Part shown: positions 5,570-11,252 of the stretch, one piece after another | Position numbering within the stretch: the first letter of the stretch is position 1 | How the letters are laid out: every line of letters starts with the position of its first letter | NCBI GenBank assembly: GCA_015490675.1 | Contig: WFXI01000120.1 | Span: 1-11,252, forward strand | Length of the DNA: 11,252 nt | DNA from: Hydrogenothermaceae bacterium | GTDB taxonomy: Bacteria > Aquificota > Aquificia > Aquificales > Hydrogenothermaceae | Direction of reading: 5' to 3' | The notes under the pieces: generated by a model | Seen by the model: the letters and a program-made list of their open reading frames with translations, nothing else | Databases searched by the model: none | Told to the model about the DNA's origin: nothing | Position numbers and translations under genes: made by a program

Positions 5570-7891
5570 TCAATTAGATTTGAACTTAACTATTGTTACC
5601 CACATTCCTCCTTCATTATATTCTGCATCTTTAAATTCTAAGTTATATGGAGAAGTTTCTAAATATTCTCTAACTGCTTTTCTTAGTACTCCTGAACCGT
5701 ATCCGTGGATAATTCTTAAGTGATTGTACCCTTCTAAAACAGCTTTGTCTAAAAATTCTTCAAGTCTTTTTATTGCTTCATCTCTAGTTAGCCCTATTAA
5801 GTTAATTTCTGGCTTTATGTTAACTTTTTTTCTACTAATATGAAATTTTGTTTTCTTTTCTTTTTTTACTTCTTCTACCTTTTCTAACTCTTTTAACGGA
5901 ACCCATATTTTTAAACCATTAAAGTTTACATTTGCCTTAGTTTCTCTTATGGAAATAATCTCTCCAACTGTATTTTTACCTTTTATTTTTACTTTGTCTC
6001 CAATGTTTAACTGGTCTAGTAAGTCCTCTTCTTGGCTTTCATTATAAGTAGCAATTCCTTCTTTGACCTTTTTTCCAAATTGTTCTATAGCTTTTCCAGA
6101 CTTTGAGGTTTTTATTTCTTCTAGGACTTGATAACCTTCTTTTTTCACCTGTTTTACAAATTCTTCTATCTCTTTTAGGCTTTCTTTCCACTTTTGTTTC
6201 TTTAGTCTTTCTAGTTCTTCGTTTAGTTTTTGATATTTTTTCTTTTCTTCCTCTAGTTGTCTTCTAAGCTGGTTGACTTTTTTACTTTCTTCATCGTAGA
6301 AAACTTTATATTTTTCTAGTTCTTCTAGAGCTTTGTCTAGCTTTATGTTTTCTTCTTTAAGGTGCTTTTTGGCTTCTTCTAATATTTCTTTATAAAATCC
6401 AAGTTTTTCTGCAATATAAAAAGCCATACTTTGACCAACGGTTTTATAATGTAGTGTGTATGTTGGTGTTAGTTTTTCTCTATCAAAACCAACTGATGCA
6501 GTTTCAAAATATTCATCAGATAAAGCAAAAAGTTTTATTTGTCTAAAGTGGGATGTAGCAACCACATAGGTATTTTTTTCTTTTAGGTATTTTAAAATTC
6601 CTATTCCTATTGCACTTCCTTCATCTGGGTCTGTCCCTGGAATAAGCTCGTCTAGTAAAACTAGACTATCTTTTGTAACTTTAGCTAATATTTCTTTTAT
6701 ATTACTAATGTGCCAAGAATATGTAGAAAGATTTGCTTCTATACTTTGATAATCTCCAATATCTACAAAAACTCCATCAAAAATTGGAATTTCGCTATTC
6801 TCTTCTACAGGAATAGGTATTCCAGATTGAACAAGCAATGCAGAAATACCTAAAGTTTTTAATGCTACTGTTTTTCCTCCTGTGTTTGGTCCTGTAATAA
6901 CAAGTCCTTTGTTTTTTGAGTCTATGAAAATATCTATAGGATTAAAAGGTTTATTAGCCATTAAAAATAATGGATGCTTTGCATTTTTAAGGGAAACTTT
7001 TTTTGAAATGTTTGGAAAACAACAACTAAACTCTACACTGTATTTAGCAATTGCTAAAAGTAGGTCAAACTCTATAACTGCTTCAAATGTTTGTCTGATT
7101 GCTCTTAAACTGCTTCTTATTGTATCTGTTAAAAATTTTAAAATTTTTCTAACTTCTATTTGTTCTCTTATTTTTAAGTCTGATAGCTTATTATTTAGCT
7201 CAACTATGTTTAAAGGTTCAACAAAAATTGTATGCCCTGTTGAAGACCTATCGTGGATAATTCCTTTTAGCTTTGAAGAAAAGTTTTCTTTTACTGGTAT
7301 AACATATCTTTCTTTTCTAGTTGTTATTATTTTTTCCTGAATGATATCTTCGTATTTGTAGCTGTGAATTATGTTTTCTAAAATTGAGATTATCTTTCTT
7401 TCTACTTCTTTTATTTCCTTTCTAATTTTTGCTAAATCACGGCTTGCACTGTCTTTTATAAATCCCGATTCGTCTATACTGTCGTTGATTATTCTTTCTA
7501 ATTCTCTAGAAGAAAATAGTTTTCTATAAAGCTGAAAAATTTCTTCATTTTCTTTTTTTATATGGTTTTGTAAAAATTTTTTTATTTGCCTTGAGATACT
7601 TAAAATAGTTGCAATGTCTTTTATTTCTGAAGCAGATAATATACTTTCTTCAATGGATAATAATTTTAAATGATTTTCAATATCTGGAAATTCACTTAAC
7701 GGAAAAAATCTTTCTTTTTCATAAATTTTTATAAAGCTATCTACTAAATTTATTCTTTTTTTTATAGAGTTTTCATTTGTTTGCGGTTTTAAATTTTTTA
7801 TTTTTCCCTTTGTTTTTTCATTAAAAGTATAATTAGATAGATTTTCTAAAAATTTCCTGTACTCTAATAAATCTAAATCCCTTTGTCTCAT
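5570..7891 (-). CDS. mutS2: MutS2 ATPase with KOW-like and Smr domains
   Basis: MutS-family ABC ATPase lacking mismatch-recognition domains. Family members have been linked to suppression of recombination and, in Bacillus, to splitting collided ribosomes. The 773-residue length is typical. An N-terminal core and lever region (1-300) precedes the ATPase with Walker A GPNTGGKT (334-341), an ST-H motif around 389-394 and Walker B with D414/E415. A coiled coil spans about 505-590, a KOW-like segment about 628-668, and the C-terminal Smr domain about 690-773 with H729-G-x-G. The Smr opening motif, usually LDLR, is 'INLI' here (N697, I699), so the DxR motif is missing. The ATG at 7891 is preceded by a strong AAAGGAGA (7895-7902). 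It is transcribed away from acyP, and its 3' end faces the CRISPR leader. Confidence 0.95.
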   Translation of the reverse strand: MRQRDLDLLEYRKFLENLSNYTFNEKTKGKIKNLKPQTNENSIKKRINLVDSFIKIYEKERFFPLSEFPDIENHLKLLSIEESILSASEIKDIATILSISRQIKKFLQNHIKKENEEIFQLYRKLFSSRELERIINDSIDESGFIKDSASRDLAKIRKEIKEVERKIISILENIIHSYKYEDIIQEKIITTRKERYVIPVKENFSSKLKGIIHDRSSTGHTIFVEPLNIVELNNKLSDLKIREQIEVRKILKFLTDTIRSSLRAIRQTFEAVIEFDLLLAIAKYSVEFSCCFPNISKKVSLKNAKHPLFLMANKPFNPIDIFIDSKNKGLVITGPNTGGKTVALKTLGISALLVQSGIPIPVEENSEIPIFDGVFVDIGDYQSIEANLSTYSWHISNIKEILAKVTKDSLVLLDELIPGTDPDEGSAIGIGILKYLKEKNTYVVATSHFRQIKLFALSDEYFETASVGFDREKLTPTYTLHYKTVGQSMAFYIAEKLGFYKEILEEAKKHLKEENIKLDKALEELEKYKVFYDEESKKVNQLRRQLEEEKKKYQKLNEELERLKKQKWKESLKEIEEFVKQVKKEGYQVLEEIKTSKSGKAIEQFGKKVKEGIATYNESQEEDLLDQLNIGDKVKIKGKNTVGEIISIRETKANVNFNGLKIWVPLKELEKVEEVKKEKKTKFHISRKKVNIKPEINLIGLTRDEAIKRLEEFLDKAVLEGYNHLRIIHGYGSGVLRKAVREYLETSPYNLEFKDAEYNEGGMWVTIVKFKSN

Positions 7892-7906
7892 TATTCTCCT
7901 TTATTT

Positions 7907-7935
7907 TTGAATAAATACCATACAGGTAATATAAT
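7907..7935 (+). promoter_or_regulatory. Promoter of the acyP-nlpD-alaC-lptB operon
   Basis: TTGAAT (7907-7912) and a perfect TATAAT (7930-7935) are separated by 17 bp. Transcription would start near 7942, giving a leader of about 29 nt before the acyP ATG. Its -10 box overlaps that of the divergent mutS2 promoter. Confidence 0.72.
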
Positions 7936-7956
7936 ATTTGTGTCTAATATTTACAA
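7928..7956 (-). promoter_or_regulatory. Promoter of mutS2, divergent and overlapping
   Basis: On the minus strand, TTGTAA (7951-7956) and TATATT (7928-7933) are separated by 17 bp. Transcription would start near 7921, about 30 nt before the mutS2 ATG. An alternative is TAGACA with TATGGT, separated by 18 bp, slightly nearer the gene. Confidence 0.55.
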
Positions 7957-7970
7957 GGTTTTAAAGGAAA

Positions 7971-8240
7971 ATGCAATTACACGCAATTATCTACGGAAAG
8001 GTTCAAGGAGTAGGTTTTAGATACTTTACTAGAAATTTAGCTAACTCTTTAGGTGTTAAAGGTTGGGTTAGAAATAATCCAGATGGAACTGTAGAGCTTA
8101 TAGCAGAAGCTGATAAGGAAACCTTAGATAAATTTTTAGAAAAATTATGGATTGGCCCTCCTTTATCTAAGGTCGAAAATATTAAATATGAGCTTAAGGA
8201 GGAAGAAGGAGGTTTTAAAAATTTTGAAATTAAGTATTAA
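7971..8240 (+). CDS. acyP: Acylphosphatase
   Basis: Hydrolyses the carboxyl-phosphate bond of acylphosphates (for example acetyl or carbamoyl phosphate) to carboxylate and phosphate; a small cytoplasmic enzyme. The 89 residues are the whole single-domain family fold. The phosphate-binding loop 'GKVQGVGFR' ends at catalytic R17, and catalytic N35 sits in 'GWVRNNPDGTVE'. The typical C-terminal strand 'GGFKNFEIKY' is present. The start at 7971 has AAAGGA (7963-7968) very close, and no better upstream codon exists. First gene of a four-gene operon; its last 17 nt overlap the chosen nlpD start. The physiological substrate in bacteria is generally not known, and the neighbours do not settle it. Confidence 0.95.
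   Translation: MQLHAIIYGKVQGVGFRYFTRNLANSLGVKGWVRNNPDGTVELIAEADKETLDKFLEKLWIGPPLSKVENIKYELKEEEGGFKNFEIKY
8206..8212 (+). promoter_or_regulatory. Ribosome binding site deciding the nlpD start
   Basis: A full AAGGAGG inside the end of acyP, 11 nt before the TTG at 8224. The spacing is long, but it is the only strong site near, and initiation at this TTG yields a clean signal peptide. The competing ATG at 8188 lies upstream of this site and could not use it. Confidence 0.5.
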
Positions 8241-9318
8241 TATATTTGTTATATCTTTACTTATATTTTCGTTAGCCTTTTCTAAAACACATATTGTAAA
8301 AAGAGGAGAAAGTCTTGCTGTTATTGCAAAAAAATACAAAGTTAGTGTTGATGATTTAATAAAAGCAAACAATTTAAAAAAACCATACATAATTCGCCCT
8401 GGGCAAAAGTTAAAAATCCCTGAAAGAAGAATATCTAAGAAGCTAAAGCCATCAGACAAATCTTTAAAAAATTGTAAAATCATCCATAAAGTTAAAAAAG
8501 GTGAAACTTTAATAAAAATTGCTAAAAAATATCATGTATGGGTAAGAGATTTAAGAAAAATCAACAACCTAAAAAATGATACTTTAAGAGCAGGTCAACT
8601 TCTTTGTATTAAGAAAGGAAAACCTACAGCAAAAAGTAATGCTGTCAAAAAGCAAAAAAACAAAGAAAAAGTAAAATATAAGACTGTTGTAGAGAAAAAA
8701 ACTATAATTCATAAAGTTAAAAAAGGAGAAAGTTTAGCTTTAATTGCTAGAAAGTATAAAACTTCTGTTAAAGAAATTGTAAAAGCAAATAAATTAAAAA
8801 AGCCATATATAATTCGTCCTGGGCAAAAATTAAAGGTTCCTGTTAAAGTAGTTAAGAAAGTAAAGGTAGATAACTCTAAAAAGTTAGAAAAAGTTTATGC
8901 AAATATGCCTTTTGGTTTTATATGGCCTGTTAATGGAGAAGTTATAAATGATTTTATAGGTGGTAAACAAAAAGAAACTCTTGGTTTAAACCAAATAGGC
9001 ATAAAAATTAAAACAAATTGTAATGAGCCTGTTAGGGCATCTGAAAGTGGCAGGGTTTTATTTGCAGGAAATATAACAAAAACTTACAACAAAATGGTTG
9101 TAATAAGACATAGAAAAGGTTATTCAACAGTATATTCTAATTTAACAAAACTAGCTGTAAAAGATAGACAATATGTTAAAAAAGGAGATGTGATTGGTTA
9201 TTCAGGTGTAGTCGTGGAGCCTGATGTATGTGGTATATTTTTCCAAATTAGAAAAGGGGTAACTCCTGTAAATCCTCTAGCATTACTTCCAGAAAAAAAT
9301 AAAGAGGTAAATAAATGA
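8224..9318 (+). CDS. nlpD: NlpD-like protein: signal peptide, three LysM, degenerate LytM/M23 domain
   Basis: Predicted exported peptidoglycan-binding protein, most likely an activator of cell-wall amidases during cell separation. From the TTG at 8224 it has 364 residues. A signal peptide covers about 1-20 (KLS, then a hydrophobic stretch ending 'SLAFS') and lacks a lipobox cysteine. LysM domains lie at about 22-66, 86-130 and 162-206, joined by very lysine-rich linkers. A LytM/M23 fold spans about 232-355, recognisable from 'FIWPVNGEV', 'PVRASESGRVLFAG' and 'VKKGDVIGYSG'. The zinc ligands are lost: HxGID is 'NQIGIK', and HxH is 'GIFFQ'. NlpD and EnvC share this non-catalytic state. An ATG at 8188 would extend the N-terminus by 12 residues (SLRRKKEVLKI...) and is the main alternative start. 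It overlaps acyP by 17 nt and alaC by 4 nt (ATGA). Confidence 0.85.
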   Translation: MKLSINIFVISLLIFSLAFSKTHIVKRGESLAVIAKKYKVSVDDLIKANNLKKPYIIRPGQKLKIPERRISKKLKPSDKSLKNCKIIHKVKKGETLIKIAKKYHVWVRDLRKINNLKNDTLRAGQLLCIKKGKPTAKSNAVKKQKNKEKVKYKTVVEKKTIIHKVKKGESLALIARKYKTSVKEIVKANKLKKPYIIRPGQKLKVPVKVVKKVKVDNSKKLEKVYANMPFGFIWPVNGEVINDFIGGKQKETLGLNQIGIKIKTNCNEPVRASESGRVLFAGNITKTYNKMVVIRHRKGYSTVYSNLTKLAVKDRQYVKKGDVIGYSGVVVEPDVCGIFFQIRKGVTPVNPLALLPEKNKEVNK

Positions 9319-10526
9319 GTAAGTATGAAGAGTTTCCAAGAATAAAAAGACTTCCTCAATATGTGTTTGCTGTTGTAAATGAGCTTAAAGCTAAATTAAG
9401 AAGAGAAGGAGAAGATATTATAGATTTTGGTATGGGAAATCCCGATTTAAAACCTGCACAACATATTATAGATAAACTTTGTGAATCTGCACAAAAACCC
9501 CATACCCATAGATATTCTATGTCTCAAGGTATTCCTAGACTAAGAAAAGCTATATGTGATTTTTATGAAAGAAGATACGGTGTTAAATTAGACCCTGAAG
9601 AAGAAGCAATAATGACTATTGGCTCAAAAGAAGGGATTTCTCATCTTATGGTAGCTATGCTATCTCCAGGAGATATAGCTCTTGTACCAAGCCCTAGATA
9701 CCCTATCCATTACTATGCTCCTGTAATCGCTGGGGCAAGTGTTTTAACAGTGCCTCTTCCTTTAGAAGGTTCTGTAAGTGAAAGACAAGAAAAGTTTTTA
9801 AAGAGTATTTATGAAACATATGAAGACAGCTATCCAAAAGCTAAAGTCTTAATTTTAAATTTCCCCAACAATCCTACTACTATGATTGTTGAAAAAGAAT
9901 TCTTTAAAGAAATTGTTGATTTTGCAAAGAAGAAAGGGTTATGGATAGTTCACGATTTTGCTTATGCAGACCTATGCTACGATGGATACAAAGCTCCGTC
10001 TATACTAGAAATTGAAGGTGCAAAAGATATAGCTGTAGAACTTTATTCTATGACAAAAGGATTTTCTATGGCTGGTTGGAGAGTAGGTTTTGTTTTAGGA
10101 AATCCTACTATAATTTACAACCTAAAAAGGCTAAAAAGCTATTTAGATTATGGAACATTTACACCTATTCAGGTAGCAAGTGTAATAGCTTTAGACAGCG
10201 ATTACTCAATAGTTGAAGAGGCTAGAGATATTTATAATAAAAGGTTGGAACTTTTAGTTAATGGTTTAAATAGAGCTGGCTGGCAGGTAGAAAAACCAAA
10301 AGCAACTATGTTCCTATGGGCAAAAATTCCAGAGAAATTTCAAAAATTAGGTTCTGTTGAATTTAGTATGAAACTACTTAGAGAAGCCCATGTTGCTGTT
10401 GCTCCTGGAGCCGGATTTGGTGAACATGGAGAAGGATATGTTAGGTTTGCAGTTGTTGAAAATGAAAAAAGAATACGACAGGCTGTTAGAAACATAAAAA
10501 AATTTTTAAGACAATATAATGACTGA
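9315..10526 (+). CDS. alaC: Class I PLP aminotransferase, AlaC-type (glutamate-pyruvate transaminase)
   Basis: Transfers an amino group between glutamate and pyruvate, giving alanine and 2-oxoglutarate; cytoplasmic. The 403-residue protein aligns by eye along its length with E. coli AlaC, including 'IDFGMGNPD' (36-44), 'TIGSKEG' (101-107), 'HDFAYAD' (213-219) and 'DYGTFTPIQVA' (278-288). The PLP Schiff-base lysine is K248 ('SMTKGFSMAGWRVGF'). Cofactor residues N186, D214 and Y217 and the carboxylate-binding R377 ('YVRFAVVE') are present. The ATG at 9315 overlaps the nlpD stop by 4 nt and has GAGG at 9304-9307. Its stop overlaps the lptB start by 8 nt. Aspartate or LL-diaminopimelate aminotransferase activity is less likely, but substrate range cannot be proved from sequence. 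Confidence 0.9.
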   Translation: MSKYEEFPRIKRLPQYVFAVVNELKAKLRREGEDIIDFGMGNPDLKPAQHIIDKLCESAQKPHTHRYSMSQGIPRLRKAICDFYERRYGVKLDPEEEAIMTIGSKEGISHLMVAMLSPGDIALVPSPRYPIHYYAPVIAGASVLTVPLPLEGSVSERQEKFLKSIYETYEDSYPKAKVLILNFPNNPTTMIVEKEFFKEIVDFAKKKGLWIVHDFAYADLCYDGYKAPSILEIEGAKDIAVELYSMTKGFSMAGWRVGFVLGNPTIIYNLKRLKSYLDYGTFTPIQVASVIALDSDYSIVEEARDIYNKRLELLVNGLNRAGWQVEKPKATMFLWAKIPEKFQKLGSVEFSMKLLREAHVAVAPGAGFGEHGEGYVRFAVVENEKRIRQAVRNIKKFLRQYND

Positions 10527-11250
10527 AGCAAAGTTAGAAGCAAAAGAGCTAAAAAAGTCATATAAAAATAGGGATGTTTTACACGGGGTATCTCTATATG
10601 TAGAAGAAGGGGAAATTGTAGGACTACTTGGACCAAATGGTGCTGGGAAAACAACTACTTTTAAGTGTTTACTTGGTTTTATAAAGCCTGATAGTGGACA
10701 AATTCTTCTAAATGATGAAGATATAACAGACCTTCCTGTTTATGAAAGAGCAAAAAAAGGAATTTCCTTTTTACCTCAGGAAAGTTCAATTTTTAGAGAT
10801 CTAACTGTCTGGGAAAATTTAGTAATGTTCTTAGAGTTTTACTATGACGACAGAGAGAAAATTAATGAAAAAGCTAAAGAATTATTAGAGGAATTTGGAA
10901 TTTATAGACTAAAAGACCAAAAAGCATCGACTCTATCAGGTGGAGAAAGAAGAAGACTGGAAATTGCAAGAAGTTTAATTATAAATCCTTCATTTTTACT
11001 TTTAGATGAGCCTTTTGCTGGAGTTGACCCTGTATCTGTGAAAGAAATAAATCATTTAATTTTAACCCTTAAAAAGAAGGATATAGGCATAATTTTAACA
11101 GACCATAATGTTAGGGAAACTCTAAAAATTACAGATAGGGCATATATAATAGCCCACGGTAGTGTTTTAGCAGAGGGGACTCCCCAAGAAATAGTGGAAA
11201 ATCCACATGTAAGAAAAGTATTCCTTGGGGAAGATTTTGTACTGGTTTAA
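10519..11250 (+). CDS. lptB: LPS export ABC transporter ATP-binding protein LptB
   Basis: Cytoplasmic ATPase of the LptB2FGC complex, which extracts lipopolysaccharide from the inner membrane and drives it to the outer membrane. The 243-residue length matches the family. Walker A GPNGAGKT (38-45), Q-loop Q87 in 'LPQESSIFRDLTV', signature LSGGE (139-143), Walker B with D163/E164 and switch H196 are all intact. LptB-specific stretches ('DEPFAGVDP', 'TDHNVRETLKITDRAYII', 'EGTPQEI', the terminal 'KVFLGEDF') separate it from the similar LivG/LivF ATPases. The ATG at 10519 lies within alaC (8-nt overlap) and has no clear ribosome binding site, so it probably relies on coupling. It ends two bases before the window edge, so its terminator and following genes are unseen. 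It shows that the organism has an LPS outer membrane. Confidence 0.96.
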   Translation: MTEAKLEAKELKKSYKNRDVLHGVSLYVEEGEIVGLLGPNGAGKTTTFKCLLGFIKPDSGQILLNDEDITDLPVYERAKKGISFLPQESSIFRDLTVWENLVMFLEFYYDDREKINEKAKELLEEFGIYRLKDQKASTLSGGERRRLEIARSLIINPSFLLLDEPFAGVDPVSVKEINHLILTLKKKDIGIILTDHNVRETLKITDRAYIIAHGSVLAEGTPQEIVENPHVRKVFLGEDFVLV

Positions 11251-11252
11251 AA

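Noticed and set aside
6882..7340. 152-codon plus-strand open frame opposite mutS2
   Set aside because: It covers the complement of the MutS2 ATPase region; length is explained by AT-rich codon use on the other strand, and no ribosome binding site or family motif is seen.
8152..8223. Longer N-terminus for the NlpD-like protein (TTG at 8152 or ATG at 8188)
   Set aside because: The extra residues are an out-of-frame reading of acyP. The strong AAGGAGG at 8206-8212 and a clean signal peptide favour TTG 8224; ATG 8188 remains possible.

Overview
The window looks like chromosomal DNA from a thermophilic, Gram-negative bacterium of the Aquificota, probably a low-GC member of the Hydrogenothermaceae (Sulfurihydrogenibium-like). 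This is an inference from memory of the families. The evidence is a very AT-rich sequence; a short family A DNA polymerase with 3'-5' exonuclease and polymerase domains but no 5'-3' exonuclease domain, the form known from Aquifex relatives; LptB, which implies an LPS outer membrane; an AlaC-type aminotransferase; and a CRISPR array of the kind common in thermophiles. Almost all of the sequence is coding, in tightly packed same-strand groups.

Left part (1-4881), all on the minus strand. In transcription order (right to left) it holds pncA (nicotinamidase) overlapping polA by 4 nt, then a ribbon-helix-helix antitoxin overlapping a MazF/PemK-family toxin, then recO abutting the toxin stop with no gap, then a PleD-like REC-REC-GGDEF diguanylate cyclase 7 nt downstream that runs off the left edge. 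No terminator separates polA from the toxin-antitoxin pair, and a sigma-70-like promoter with an overlapping palindrome sits in front of the antitoxin. recO and the cyclase therefore appear to depend on transcription entering through the toxin-antitoxin module.

Middle (4949-5569). A small CRISPR array of five 35-bp repeats and four spacers is followed on its right by about 290 bp of leader-like, non-coding DNA. No cas gene is in the window. The repeat end sequence, the degenerate left-most repeat and a stepwise change of two repeat positions all suggest transcription on the minus strand, from a promoter near 5361-5389 leftward toward pncA.

Right part (5570-11250). mutS2 (minus) and an acyP-nlpD-alaC-lptB operon (plus) diverge from a 79-bp intergenic region in which the two predicted -10 boxes overlap. 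The plus-strand genes overlap one another by 4 to 17 nt. NlpD-like (three LysM domains plus a LytM domain lacking its zinc ligands) and LptB point to cell-envelope work: septal peptidoglycan splitting and LPS export. The AlaC-type transaminase supplies alanine, and the small acylphosphatase leads the operon.

Most genes are ordinary housekeeping genes. The parts that deserve a second look are the CRISPR locus and its leader, the toxin-antitoxin/recO/c-di-GMP linkage, the MutS2 Smr domain that has lost its DxR motif, and the degenerate LytM protein.
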